Positions 41,520-50,807 of a stretch of 64,000 nt of DNA are shown here, in pieces (the stretch's first letter is position 1; every line of letters starts with the position of its first letter). Position numbers and translations under genes: made by a program. Below the pieces are notes generated by a model. That model was not told the origin of the DNA. It made no database searches and worked only from the letters and a program-made list of their open reading frames with translations. Source of the stretch: QHXW01 sp035280425 (lineage in GTDB: Bacteria > Acidobacteriota > Terriglobia > Bryobacterales > Bryobacteraceae); contig DATEFW010000016.1 of NCBI GenBank assembly GCA_035280425.1, forward strand, positions 1 to 64,000, read 5' to 3'.

Positions 41520-42470
41520 ATGGGGCCAGGCTACGAAGCGCTGCGCTCGGGCGCCGCGTGGCTCGATCTCTCCGGGCGCGGAAAAATCATCGTCACGGGG
41601 GAAGACCGCGCACGCTTGCTGCACGCCATGACCACGAATCATGTTCAGCAACTCCAGCCGGGCGAAGGCTGCTACGCTTTTTTCCTGAATCCGCAGGGCC
41701 GCATTCTCAGCGATGTCAACCTGTATCGCCGCGCCTCCGATTTTCTTCTGGATACCGAGCCGGAAACGCGCGAGCCGCTCTACCAGCATCTGGACAAGTA
41801 CATCATCGCCGACGACGTCACGCTAGACGATGCCACCGGCCGGCTGGCGACCGTTGCCCTCGAAGGTCCCCACGCATTCGATCTCGCGATGCGCGCCGGC
41901 GCGCCCGTGCCGGAGAAACCCTGGACGCATACGGATTGGAACGGTATCATGGTTGCCCGCGTTAGCGCCACCGGTGCGCCTGGCCTGCAGTTCTATGCTC
42001 CGGCCGAAGAAAAATCGAATCTGATCGGTACTCTCGAGCGCTCCGGCGCAGTAGCTGCGGACAGCGAAACCATGCGCGTTGTCCGGCTCGAGCACTTCAA
42101 GCCCCGCTACGGCGACGATATCCTTCCCACCTCTCTTGCCCAGGAAACGCAGCAGCTCCACGCTATCCATTTCAGTAAGGGCTGCTATATCGGGCAGGAG
42201 ATCGTCGAGCGCGTGCGCTCCCGCGGGCTGGTGCACCGGCTGCTCGCGGGAGTCGAGATCGACGCCAGCGAACCCCCGGCGCCTGACACTCGCCTTTTTC
42301 ACGGAGAAGAAAACGTCGGCAAGATGACGTCTGCGGCTTTCTCGCCGGCACTCGGAAAAGTAGTCGGGATGGCTTATGTTCGCCGCGATCTCGCCGAACC
42401 AGGCACAACGCTTTCGATCGAGGGGCACCGCGCTCAGGTGCGCCCGTTACACAGCCCGCAACCGGTCTAA
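41520..42470 (+). CDS. ygfZ: YgfZ/GcvT family folate-binding protein
   Basis: 316 residues. The signature KGCYIGQEIVERVRSRG is near residue 220-236, with GKIIVTGEDRARLLHAMTTNHVQQLQPGEGCYAFFLNPQGRILSDVNLYR at the N-terminus. YgfZ uses tetrahydrofolate to aid assembly or repair of certain iron-sulfur enzymes, such as MiaB. Likely co-transcribed with the CopD-like gene. Convergent with the PHP gene, overlapping it by 24 nt. Confidence 0.9.
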   Translation: MGPGYEALRSGAAWLDLSGRGKIIVTGEDRARLLHAMTTNHVQQLQPGEGCYAFFLNPQGRILSDVNLYRRASDFLLDTEPETREPLYQHLDKYIIADDVTLDDATGRLATVALEGPHAFDLAMRAGAPVPEKPWTHTDWNGIMVARVSATGAPGLQFYAPAEEKSNLIGTLERSGAVAADSETMRVVRLEHFKPRYGDDILPTSLAQETQQLHAIHFSKGCYIGQEIVERVRSRGLVHRLLAGVEIDASEPPAPDTRLFHGEENVGKMTSAAFSPALGKVVGMAYVRRDLAEPGTTLSIEGHRAQVRPLHSPQPV

Positions 42471-43292
42471 CACCGCGCGCGGAATATTCAGATTGCCTTC
42501 GTAACCGCGTCCCAGCTCAACGCGCGGCTTGTTGGCCCCGTGAAAATCCGACCCCCCGGTAGCGGCCAGATCGAAGCGCTGAGCCAGCGATTCGTAGCGC
42601 GCCACGTCTTCCAGCCGGTGATCGCTGTGGTAGATCTCGATCGCTTGTAAACCCATCTCGACCATCTCGGCGAGCGAGTTCTCGAACTGCTCGTGCCCAT
42701 CAAAGACGCGCCGGCTCACACGAATCGGATGCGCAAGCGACGGCAATCCGCCCGCTTTCCGAACGCGCTCGATCGCTTCGTGCATCGGCGCTTCCATGCG
42801 CTGCACGTAGCCTTTGGCCGATTCGTCGAGATAGTCCTGGAAAGCCTGGTCGTAAGTCGCCACGTAACCTTTTTCGAGCAGCACGCGCGCAAAATGCGGC
42901 CGCCCGGTCATCCGGCGCCCCTTGGCTTCCACTTCCTCGATCGTGATATCCACGCCCAGCGACCGCAGCCGCTCGATCATTCGACGGTTCCGTTCACGCC
43001 TGGATCGCTGTAGCGCCAGCAGCCAGTCGCGGAACTCGGGAGCCGGCGCATCGTGCACGAAATATCCGAGCAGGTGCACCGAGCGGCCGTGAAATTTAGT
43101 CGAGATCTCGATGCCGCACACCAACTCGAGTCCCGCATTTCGCGCCAGCGGCTCCGCCAGATCATACCCCGCGAGCGTGTCGTGATCCGTGATGGCCAGT
43201 GCCTCGAGGCCTTTCGCCCGCGCCTCCTCCACCAGCTGCGCCGGCTCGTAAGTTCCGTCGGATTCGTTGGTATGCGTGTGCAGATCGATCAG
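42447..43292 (-). CDS. PHP-domain 3',5'-nucleoside bisphosphate phosphatase (TrpH/YciV-like), apparent CTG start
   Basis: 281 residues if translation begins at CTG 43292. Then the product starts (M)IDLHTHTNESDGTYEPAQL, with the HTH metal site that the family needs; the first normal start (GTG 43232) would lose it. Other metal residues are ITDHDT, GIEIS, SLAHP and GSDFHG. Such proteins remove 3' phosphate from pAp and trim short RNA. It overlaps the cysC stop as CTGA, and pAp is the by-product of PAPS use, so the role in sulfate assimilation fits. Confidence 0.85.
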   Translation of the reverse strand: MIDLHTHTNESDGTYEPAQLVEEARAKGLEALAITDHDTLAGYDLAEPLARNAGLELVCGIEISTKFHGRSVHLLGYFVHDAPAPEFRDWLLALQRSRRERNRRMIERLRSLGVDITIEEVEAKGRRMTGRPHFARVLLEKGYVATYDQAFQDYLDESAKGYVQRMEAPMHEAIERVRKAGGLPSLAHPIRVSRRVFDGHEQFENSLAEMVEMGLQAIEIYHSDHRLEDVARYESLAQRFDLAATGGSDFHGANKPRVELGRGYEGNLNIPRAVLDRLRAV

Positions 43293-43837
43293 GTTGTGAT
43301 TAACCCCAGTTCTTCCAGTTTAGCCCACACTTTTGCGGCGCTCTGTTCAGGCGTTTGTGTGGACGAGTTCACAACCACCTCCGGGTCGAGCGGCGGCTCG
43401 TAGGGATCGGAGACCGCGGTAAACTGCCGGATCTCTCCCGCCATGGCGCGCTTGTAAAGACCTTTCACGTCGCGCCCGGCAGCGACTTCGAGCGGACACT
43501 CCACGTAAATCTCGACGAAGTTTCGAATCCGCGCGCGTAGCTCCTCGCGCACCGCGCGGTAAGGCGAAATTGCAGCGGCGATGGCGATCACGCCGTTACG
43601 CGAAAGCAGCTCGCAAACAAAACCGATGCGCCGGATATTGGTGTCGCGGTCTTCCTTGCTGAACCCGAGGCCTTTCGAAAGGTTTTCACGCACCACGTCG
43701 CCATCGAGCACTTCTACCTTGGCGCCCGCCGCGCGCAAGCGCTTTTCAATAATCTCGGAAATGGTGCTCTTGCCCGCGCCCGAAATCCCGGTGAACCAAA
43801 GGGTGAATCCCTGGTGTGTGAACGAATCGGGAGTCAA
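43289..43837 (-). CDS. cysC: Adenylylsulfate kinase (TTG start)
   Basis: 182 residues from TTG 43837, overlapping the cysH stop as TTGA; a longer frame to 44248 overlaps cysH and is a shadow. Walker A GISGAGKST is at 17-25, then EVLDGDVVRENLSKGLGFSKEDRDTNIRRIGF and the ISPYRAVREELR and RDVKGLYKRA segments of CysC. It makes PAPS from APS and ATP. The length is usual for the family. Confidence 0.93.
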   Translation of the reverse strand: MTPDSFTHQGFTLWFTGISGAGKSTISEIIEKRLRAAGAKVEVLDGDVVRENLSKGLGFSKEDRDTNIRRIGFVCELLSRNGVIAIAAAISPYRAVREELRARIRNFVEIYVECPLEVAAGRDVKGLYKRAMAGEIRQFTAVSDPYEPPLDPEVVVNSSTQTPEQSAAKVWAKLEELGLITT

Positions 43838-44598
43838 ACGCGGCGCGCCTCGAGGATCTCGCTGAGCAGCACGTCCAGCTTGCGTTCCGCTTTGCCTTCC
43901 GGCGAAAAATGAATGCCGCACTCTTTGTCGGCATCCTGCTCCCACCACCACCGCCCGGCCCGTTCGTCGTCCGCAGCGCCGACCGCCCGTGTGCAGGGCG
44001 CGCAGCCGATACTGCGGTAACCTTCGGCGTAGAGCGGGTGCACGGGTACGTGATGCCGCTGGATGTATTCGCGAACGTCTGCGGCCGTCCAGTCGGCTAA
44101 CGGGCTCAGTTTGAGCCGGCCGTTGCTTTGCTCGAGGCGGCGCACTTCGGCCCGCGATTGGTTCTGCTCCCGCCGCAGCCCCACCACCCAGGCTTTGAGC
44201 CCGGCGAGCTTGCGGGCGAGCGGCCTCACCTTGCGGATCTGACAGCAAAGCATCCTCATCGGCACTTCACGATAAAAGAGGTTCGGTCCGTGCCGGGCAA
44301 TCATCTCCTCGAGCTCGGCGGGGTCGGGCGAAACGGTCTCCACTGCGATCCCGTAGCGCTCCCGCACCACCTCGATCATCCGATAGGTCTCCTCGGGAAG
44401 CCGCCCGGTGTCGAGAGTAAAGACGCGCACCTGTGGAGAGATGCGGGCAGCCATATCCAGAATCACCATGCCGCCCGTCTGAAAACTCGTCGAGATAGCT
44501 AGGGCGTCGCCATACTCGCCAATCGCCCATTCGAGCAATTCAGGCGCACTCGTATTCTCCAGACGCTCCATTTCTGAAGCTTCGAGCAGAGCGCTCAC
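43834..44598 (-). CDS. cysH: APS/PAPS reductase CysH
   Basis: 254 residues. FTLDTGRLPEETYRMIEVVRERYG and GLRREQNQSRAEV with WVVGLRREQ; the CC at 118-119 and CxxC at 200-203 (IGCAPCTRAV) are the [4Fe-4S] cluster pattern of adenylylsulfate reductases, and ECGIHF near the end carries the catalytic cysteine. It reduces APS (or PAPS) to sulfite. First gene of the cysH-cysC-PHP operon. No sulfate permease or sulfurylase gene is in the window. Confidence 0.93.
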   Translation of the reverse strand: MSALLEASEMERLENTSAPELLEWAIGEYGDALAISTSFQTGGMVILDMAARISPQVRVFTLDTGRLPEETYRMIEVVRERYGIAVETVSPDPAELEEMIARHGPNLFYREVPMRMLCCQIRKVRPLARKLAGLKAWVVGLRREQNQSRAEVRRLEQSNGRLKLSPLADWTAADVREYIQRHHVPVHPLYAEGYRSIGCAPCTRAVGAADDERAGRWWWEQDADKECGIHFSPEGKAERKLDVLLSEILEARRV

Positions 44599-44605
44599 GC
44601 GTTTC

Positions 44606-45232
44606 TCAGCCTTCCACCTTTCCTACCAGGATCACGGAAACCGCCGTGCCGCCGATCTTAGTGTTCAGCACCCAGTCGTTCTCGCCCTGTTTGTTCAAGC
44701 CTGAGGGATCGCTAGGTCCGGACGCCCAAATGCTCAACACTGCCGGATGCGGCGTGCCCGAGGCCTTGCGGCTCATGGCCACGAGAGTATCGAAGTTCGG
44801 TGTTGAGTTCACATCCTGGTCGCCGGCCGCCGGAACCATCAGCACAAAATCCCGCTGCGGCGAAACGCCCAGGTGATCGCCGTTGACCGGCTGCAAACCG
44901 TAACGCAAAGTGTACACACCGGCCTTGATCGGCTGGCCGCGCCGGTCCGCACCCTGCCCGGGAAAGCGAATCGCACCCAAGAGCGCTCCTTGCGGAATGG
45001 TGGGAAGCGTGATGTCCGGCTCGGTGGCCTTCGTGCCGGACGGCATGGTCGTGCGAAACCACACTTCGCAATAAACCGATCCATCGCCGGCAACAATTTT
45101 TGTGCTCTGCTGCTGAAGTGCCTGCGCAATCGCGGGAGCAAGCTCGGATGGAGGCGCGCCGCCGGGCTCGGCTTTATACTGTGCGAAGGCCGCGCTCGCA
45201 GCCAAAATTAACGAGAGAGCTAGTCTGTTCAT
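44606..45232 (-). CDS. Secreted protein of unknown function (DUF2911-like pattern)
   Basis: 208 residues with a signal peptide (LALSLILAASAAFAQ, 1-18). Motifs AGVYTLRYGLQPVNGDHLGVSPQRDFVLMVPA and VYCEVWFRTTM are beta-rich, as in DUF2911-type outer-envelope proteins. No catalytic residues recognised. Downstream of cysH's start and reading toward it with an 8-nt gap, so possibly in the same transcript as the cysH operon. Confidence 0.65.
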   Translation of the reverse strand: MNRLALSLILAASAAFAQYKAEPGGAPPSELAPAIAQALQQQSTKIVAGDGSVYCEVWFRTTMPSGTKATEPDITLPTIPQGALLGAIRFPGQGADRRGQPIKAGVYTLRYGLQPVNGDHLGVSPQRDFVLMVPAAGDQDVNSTPNFDTLVAMSRKASGTPHPAVLSIWASGPSDPSGLNKQGENDWVLNTKIGGTAVSVILVGKVEG

Positions 45233-45278
45233 GATGGCAAAATCCTTCTCTTATTATGCGCGGAATGAAGGCGTGTCT

Positions 45279-45354
45279 TGGAGCGGGAGACGGGATTCGA
45301 ACCCGCGACATCGACCTTGGCAAGGTCGCACTCTACCAGCTGAGTTACTCCCGC
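45279..45354 (-). tRNA. tRNA-Gly (anticodon GCC)
   Basis: Full cloverleaf on the minus strand: acceptor GCGGGAG pairs with CTCCCGC, the D arm CTCAGCTGGTAGAG, anticodon arm GACCTTGCCAAGGTC with anticodon GCC (plus-strand 45319-45321), and T arm CGGGTTCGAATCCCG. Discriminator U and the CCA end are encoded. Reads GGC and GGU codons. Confidence 0.97.
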
Positions 45355-45639
45355 CCGATTGAGAACCATTATTTTCCTTCACTTGCGCGCCGGCTGTCAA
45401 ACCTGCGCCTTACTAGATGTGGCTCGCCCGACAAACGTTTCAAGTGAAAGGATTTATAATGTTGTTTCCAACTCTAACATCTGTGCTATGCTGTCTCTTC
45501 TGTTCGGGGGTACAGCCGGGCAGAACACACAAAATTTTTTCCCTTCCATTCTGGAGCGAGTCGAAACTTTGGTCCAACGGGGTTGTGGGAAAAGTGTGTG
45601 TAAAAGCTGTGCCTTAACGCCTGGAACCATGATCGTTCG
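45355..45639. promoter_or_regulatory. dnaA upstream region with DnaA boxes and -10-like element
   Basis: About 285 bp without a gene. It contains TATAAT (45455-45460), a possible dnaA -10, without a good -35. On the minus strand TTTTACACA (45597-45605) matches the DnaA box consensus TTWTNCACA fully, and TTTCCCACA (45584-45592) with one mismatch. These suit autoregulation of dnaA and possibly part of oriC. Confidence 0.6.
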
Positions 45640-46944
45640 ATGAATCCCTGGGAACAAATCAAAAAACAGCTTGAAGCGGCGCTTAACGCGGAGAGCTTTC
45701 GCAACTGGGTCAGCCCAACCAGTTTTTTGCGCCTCGAAGGTGGTGCTCTTTATGTGTCTGTGCCTGGCGACGAGCACAAAATCTGGATGGAAACAGAATA
45801 CTTGAACCAAGTGAGCGTAGCTATCCGTAAGCTCAACCTTCCCATACACAGCGTCAGATACGAACCGGCCGGCGAAACCAAGCCCCCGGCGGCGCCAGCC
45901 GAAGCTGATGTGGAATATACGGTTCCGGTCAGCCAGCTCAACCCCAGGTTCACATTCGAGACGTTCGTCGTCGGCGCCTGTAATCAGTTTGCGCATGCCG
46001 CAGCACGGTCCGTAGCGACGAATCCGTCCCGAAGTTATAACCCGCTGTTCCTCTACGGCGGCGTTGGAATGGGTAAGACGCACTTGATGCATGCCATCGG
46101 CCGGGCTTTACTGACCAATGCTACCGGCATGCGGATCCTGTATACATCCAGCGAGCGCTTTACCAACGAGGTTGTCTCCGGAATCCGCCTGGAGCGCATG
46201 GCGCAGCTGCGCCAGCGCTATCGTTCCGCCGACGTTCTCCTGATAGACGACATCCAGCTACTGGGCAACAAGGAACGCACACAGGAAGAATTCTTCCACA
46301 CCTTCAACGAGCTGCATGACAATCAGAAGCAGATCGTGATTTCAAGCGATTCACCACCCAAAGATATTCCCGGGCTGCTTGAGCGATTGCGCTCGCGATT
46401 CGAATGGGGTCTTATGGCAGACATTCAGCCACCCGACCTCGAGACGAAAATGGCCATCCTCGATAAGAAGGCCGAGCTCGAAGGCGTATCGCTCCCCGGC
46501 GACGTGCGGACGTTCATTGCCACCAAAACCAAATCCAATGTCCGTGAACTCGAAGGGGCTCTTGTCAAATTAATCGCTTACTCTTCGTTGACTGGTGCAC
46601 CGGTTAATCTCATAATGGCCCAGCAGGTCCTCAAGCATCTGACCCACGCGCAAGACCGGCGGGTCACGATCGATGCGATCCAAAAAGCCGTCGCCGACCG
46701 GTACAACATCAAGCAATCGCAGCTCAAAGAAAAGAGTAATACGAAAACCATCGTATTACCGCGTCAGGTGGCGATGTATCTGGTCAAAGAGCTGACCACG
46801 GCGTCGCTTCCGGAGATCGGCCGGGCTTTCGGAGGCAAGCATCATACGACTGTCATACACTCTATTAACAAAATTGGGCGCCAGCGGCAGACTGACCCGG
46901 ATTTAAACAGGCTGGTACACAGTCTAACCGACTCATTACAATGA
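45640..46944 (+). CDS. dnaA: Chromosomal replication initiator DnaA
   Basis: 434 residues. Domain I MNPWEQIKKQLEAALNAESFRNWV; AAA+ Walker A GGVGMGKTH near 140-148 and Walker B LLIDDIQLL; domain IV ends with the DnaA signature RAFGGKHHTTVIHSINKI. It binds DnaA boxes on either side of the gene and opens oriC. Domain II is short. Genes to its left face left and those to its right face right. Confidence 0.97.
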   Translation: MNPWEQIKKQLEAALNAESFRNWVSPTSFLRLEGGALYVSVPGDEHKIWMETEYLNQVSVAIRKLNLPIHSVRYEPAGETKPPAAPAEADVEYTVPVSQLNPRFTFETFVVGACNQFAHAAARSVATNPSRSYNPLFLYGGVGMGKTHLMHAIGRALLTNATGMRILYTSSERFTNEVVSGIRLERMAQLRQRYRSADVLLIDDIQLLGNKERTQEEFFHTFNELHDNQKQIVISSDSPPKDIPGLLERLRSRFEWGLMADIQPPDLETKMAILDKKAELEGVSLPGDVRTFIATKTKSNVRELEGALVKLIAYSSLTGAPVNLIMAQQVLKHLTHAQDRRVTIDAIQKAVADRYNIKQSQLKEKSNTKTIVLPRQVAMYLVKELTTASLPEIGRAFGGKHHTTVIHSINKIGRQRQTDPDLNRLVHSLTDSLQ

Positions 46945-47177
46945 TCTTAATTGATTTTTCCACACACCCTGCCGAAGGACGCCTGAGTGGAATTGTGCAC
47001 TTCGTCGCCAAGTGCCTGTTTTTCCACATTTTCCAACCCCGATCCACAGCAATCTTAAGCAGGAAGTCTCAGAATTTTGTATAATTTAGATACAATTCAA
47101 CATTTCGACAGACCCCATGAATACGGTTCTTCGAGGTAGGAATCTATACCAGCCACTTGATAGAGGAGTTCTGCCCG
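46945..47177. other. Candidate origin of replication (oriC) between dnaA and dnaN
   Basis: Two DnaA boxes on the plus strand, TTTTCCACA at 46956-46964 and 47021-47029, 65 bp apart, and a weaker CGATCCACA at 47040-47048. They are followed by an AT-rich stretch from about 47072 to 47100, a candidate unwinding element, with TATAAT (47080-47085), which also looks like a dnaN -10. Position between dnaA and dnaN agrees with other bacteria. Confidence 0.7.
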
Positions 47178-48302
47178 ATGGAATTTGTCGTTAACAAGAG
47201 CGATCTGGTCCGGGAACTGGGTCTTTCCCAGGGCGTAGTGGAGAAGAAAACCACGATTCCAATCCTCTCCAACGTGCTCATTGAAGCGCACGGGGACCGG
47301 ATCAATTTGACCGCCACGGACCTGGAGTTGGGGATTCGCTGCACCTGCCCGGCGAAGGTGAAAAAGGAAGGTGCAGGCACCATACCCGCCAGGAAGCTGC
47401 TGGATTATGCGCGACTGTTGCCCGATGCCGAGGTTAACGTGAAATTTCTTGAGAATCATTGGGCAAGCATTACTTGTGGTCGATCCCGCACCAAGATGGC
47501 CGGAATGTCGCGCGAGAGTTTTCCTGAGCTGCCAGAGATGCCTGAGGCGATTTCGGAAATTCCGGTCGGGCTGTTGTCATCCATGATCTCGCGGACGTCG
47601 TTTGCCATCTCGATGGAAGAATCGCGCTTTACGTTGAATGGCGCACTGCTGCTATTGAGCGGCGATGGGATGGCCATGGTTGCCACTGACGGCCACCGGC
47701 TGGCATATGTCGAGAAAGCCATGGATATGAACGGCAGCGCCAAATCGGCCAAAGGCTTTCGGGCGTTGATTCCCAAAAAGGCCATGGGTGAGATTGTTAA
47801 GCTCGCTGAAGAGAGCGGGCCGGAATTGAAAGTGGTTTTTGCCGGCGATGAGAACCATCTGTTCTTCCGGTTTGGTGAACGGCTGCTCATCACCCGCAAG
47901 CTGACAGGTAATTTCCCGGATTATGAGCGTGTCCTGCCGAAGGACAACACCAATATCGCCAAGCTGCACAAAGAGGAGATTCGCTCCGCTATCGAACGTG
48001 TCTCGCAGTTTGCCGATGAACGGTCGCGGGCCATTCGTGTGCAGTTCGGGCAGGGTGAAGTCAGGGTTTTTTCATCTTCTGTTGAGACCGGCGAGAGTGA
48101 GGAGAGCGTGCCAACCGAGTACGCCGGGCCGGACCTCGAAATTGGATTCAACGCGCAGTACCTGCTCGATTTTCTACGCGCCATCGGACAGGACGAAGTT
48201 TCGTTTGCGCTCAAAGATCAAAAAAGCGCCGGCGAGCTGCGTCCCGCGAGTGAAGAAGCAAAGGATCACTACCGCTATGTAGTGATGCCAATGCGCATTT
48301 GA
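47178..48302 (+). CDS. dnaN: DNA polymerase III beta subunit (sliding clamp)
   Basis: 374 residues from ATG 47178 (MEFVVNKSDLVRELGLSQGVVEKKTTIPILSNVLIEA), with GAGGAG about 9 nt upstream. Segments NLTATDLELGIRC, ARKLLDYARLLPDAEVNVKF, TDGHRLAYVEK and the C-terminal PMRI are as in DnaN. The ring-shaped dimer tethers DNA polymerase. It is followed by gyrB with a 54-bp gap; recF is not there. Confidence 0.97.
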   Translation: MEFVVNKSDLVRELGLSQGVVEKKTTIPILSNVLIEAHGDRINLTATDLELGIRCTCPAKVKKEGAGTIPARKLLDYARLLPDAEVNVKFLENHWASITCGRSRTKMAGMSRESFPELPEMPEAISEIPVGLLSSMISRTSFAISMEESRFTLNGALLLLSGDGMAMVATDGHRLAYVEKAMDMNGSAKSAKGFRALIPKKAMGEIVKLAEESGPELKVVFAGDENHLFFRFGERLLITRKLTGNFPDYERVLPKDNTNIAKLHKEEIRSAIERVSQFADERSRAIRVQFGQGEVRVFSSSVETGESEESVPTEYAGPDLEIGFNAQYLLDFLRAIGQDEVSFALKDQKSAGELRPASEEAKDHYRYVVMPMRI

Positions 48303-48356
48303 ATAAGTGAATCCCGGTCTTTTTAGACGGCGGCCGTAATTGTAGTCAGTGAACCT

Positions 48357-50807
48357 ATGGCAAATCATGTAATACCGCCTGACGACGGAAACAGCGTCGA
48401 AGTTTACGATTCGTCAAGCATCAAAGTACTCGAGGGTCTGGAAGCTGTGCGCCTCCGGCCCGCAATGTATATCGGCTCCACTACGGAGATGGGCCTCCAC
48501 CATTTGGTCTACGAAGTTGTGGACAATTCGGTGGACGAGGCGCTGGGCGGATACTGCACCCACATTGAAGTTACGATCCACATCGATAATTCCGTGACGG
48601 TCGTGGATAACGGCCGCGGCATTCCGGTGGACCTGCATGAAGAGGAGGGCGTCTCTGCCGCGCAGGTGGTCATGACCAAGCTGCACGCCGGCGGCAAATT
48701 CGATTCCAAGAGCTATAAAGTTTCAGGCGGCCTGCACGGCGTGGGCGTCAGCGTGGTGAATGCGCTTTCCGAGCGGCTGGAGCTCGAAATCTGGCGCGAC
48801 GGTTTCACCTGGCAGCAGGAATACGCATTCGGCGAGCCCAAAGGAGCGCTCCAGAAAACCGGTAAAGCCGGCCGCAAGACCGGCACGCGTGTCACGTTCA
48901 AACCCGACCCTTCCATCATGACCGTGACGAAGTTCAACTACGACACGCTCGCCCAGAGGCTGCGCGAACTGGCGTTTCTGAACAAGGGCCTCAAGATCAC
49001 GCTGACCGATGAGCGGGAGGAGCCCACCAAGAGTCACGAGTTCCTTTACACCGGCGGCATCGCGGAGTTCATCAAGCATCTCAATCGCGGCAAGAGCCCG
49101 CTGCACGATAAGCCCATGTATTTCGAGGGCGCCAAAGACCTGCCGAATGGCGGCGTTCTCACTATGGAAGTCGCGCTCCAGTATAACGACGGTTATTCGG
49201 AGAGCCTTTTCAGCTTCGCCAATAACATCAACACGGTCGACGGCGGCTCGCACCTGAGCGGATTCCGCAGCGCTCTCACGCGCACCATCAACTTTTACGG
49301 CCAGCAGGCCGGGCTGTTTAAAGACATCAAAGAGAACCTGACAGGCGACGACGTCCGCGAAGGCTTGACTGCCGTCATCAGCGTCAAGCTGCCGCAGCCG
49401 CAATTCGAAGGACAGACCAAGGGCAAGCTCAACAGCGACATTCAGGGCCAGATGGTCCAGTTCGTCAACGACAAGCTGGGCGAATATTTCGACAAGAATC
49501 CGGCAGTGATGCGCCGCATTGTCTCGAAGTGCATCGACGCGGCGCGCGCGCGCGAAGCGGCCCGCAAGGCGCGCGATCTCACCCGCCGCAAAGGCGCTCT
49601 CGATTCCGGCGGCCTTCCCGGAAAACTGGCCGACTGTCAGGAAAAAGATCCGGAGCGCTGCGAGCTGTTCCTGGTCGAGGGCGAATCCGCCGGCGGCACC
49701 GCCAAGCAGGGGCGCGACCGCCGCTTCCAGGCTATTCTGCCGCTCAAAGGCAAAATCCTCAACGTCGAGAAGGCGCGCTACGACAAGATGCTGGGTCACG
49801 AAGAAATTCGCGCGCTCATCACCGCCGTCGGCACCGGCATCGGCAAGGACGATTTCGACGTGGCCAAGCTGCGCTACGGCAAGATCATCATCATGACCGA
49901 CGCCGACGTGGACGGCTCGCACATCCGCACCCTGCTGCTGACGTTTTTCTTCCGGCACATGCAGGAGCTGATCTCGCGCGGCAACGTTTTCATCGCGCAG
50001 CCGCCCTTATACCGCATCAAAAAGGGCAAGAACGAAAAGTACATCAAGGACGAAAAAGAATTCACGCGCGAAATCATGCGCCGCGCCACCGAAAACCTGT
50101 CGCTCGAGATCGGCTCGAACGGGAACGGCGCCAAGAACGTGATTGAGGCGACGGAACTCCGTAATTTCCTGTTGGCCTTAGACGAATACGAGCAGATCTT
50201 CAGCAAGATGGAACGCAAGCTGCGCGATATGCGTGTGGTCGAGGTGCTGGCCAACCCGGCGCTGCACATCGACACGCGCCCGGATTTCGCCGAACGCGCG
50301 AACCTCGAACAATTGACGGCCGAGCTGACGAAGGCCGAAGTGAAACCTGAACTGAAGCAGGATGAGGAGCACTCAGCCTGGCTCGTGACTTACCACGATT
50401 CAACCAACGCCGAGCGCCAGATCGGCATCGACCAGGCGACACGGCCCGAATACAAGCGCCTGCGCGCGCTTTCCAAGCAGATCGCCAAGTACAACACGCC
50501 GCCATTTACGGTGATCAAAGCCGAGCAGCGCCAGGCCCAGAGCGACTGGCGCAACCTGCTGGCTTATGTGAAGAACGAAGGCAAGAAGGATTCCTCCGTG
50601 CAGCGCTACAAGGGCCTGGGCGAGATGAACGCCGAGCAGCTCGCCGAAACCACCATGAACCCGGAGAAGCGCACGCTGCTCAAGGTGCGTCTCGAAGACG
50701 CCGTCGAGAGCGAAGAGATTTTCTCGACCCTGATGGGCGAAGACGTCGAGAACCGCCGCAAGTTCATCGAAGAAAACGCGCTCGAAGTGAAGAACCTGGA
50801 CATCTGA
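48357..50807 (+). CDS. gyrB: DNA gyrase subunit B
   Basis: 816 residues. ATPase motifs EVVDNSVDEALGGYC and NGRGIPVDLHEEEGVSA, the TOPRIM part LVEGESAGGTAKQGRDRRFQAILPLKGKILNVEKAR, and IMTDADVDGSHIRTLLLTFFFR, QRYKGLGEMNAEQLAETTMNP at the end. With GyrA it adds negative supercoils; length is usual. Same direction as dnaA-dnaN. Confidence 0.97.
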   Translation: MANHVIPPDDGNSVEVYDSSSIKVLEGLEAVRLRPAMYIGSTTEMGLHHLVYEVVDNSVDEALGGYCTHIEVTIHIDNSVTVVDNGRGIPVDLHEEEGVSAAQVVMTKLHAGGKFDSKSYKVSGGLHGVGVSVVNALSERLELEIWRDGFTWQQEYAFGEPKGALQKTGKAGRKTGTRVTFKPDPSIMTVTKFNYDTLAQRLRELAFLNKGLKITLTDEREEPTKSHEFLYTGGIAEFIKHLNRGKSPLHDKPMYFEGAKDLPNGGVLTMEVALQYNDGYSESLFSFANNINTVDGGSHLSGFRSALTRTINFYGQQAGLFKDIKENLTGDDVREGLTAVISVKLPQPQFEGQTKGKLNSDIQGQMVQFVNDKLGEYFDKNPAVMRRIVSKCIDAARAREAARKARDLTRRKGALDSGGLPGKLADCQEKDPERCELFLVEGESAGGTAKQGRDRRFQAILPLKGKILNVEKARYDKMLGHEEIRALITAVGTGIGKDDFDVAKLRYGKIIIMTDADVDGSHIRTLLLTFFFRHMQELISRGNVFIAQPPLYRIKKGKNEKYIKDEKEFTREIMRRATENLSLEIGSNGNGAKNVIEATELRNFLLALDEYEQIFSKMERKLRDMRVVEVLANPALHIDTRPDFAERANLEQLTAELTKAEVKPELKQDEEHSAWLVTYHDSTNAERQIGIDQATRPEYKRLRALSKQIAKYNTPPFTVIKAEQRQAQSDWRNLLAYVKNEGKKDSSVQRYKGLGEMNAEQLAETTMNPEKRTLLKVRLEDAVESEEIFSTLMGEDVENRRKFIEENALEVKNLDI

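Noticed and set aside
43838..44248. N-terminal extension of cysC
   Set aside because: This part overlaps cysH in another frame and is Arg/Ala-rich without domain content; TTG 43837 is the real start.
48723..49958. 411-residue minus-strand open frame
   Set aside because: It is antisense to gyrB, whose frame is certain; such long antisense frames are common in GC-rich genes.
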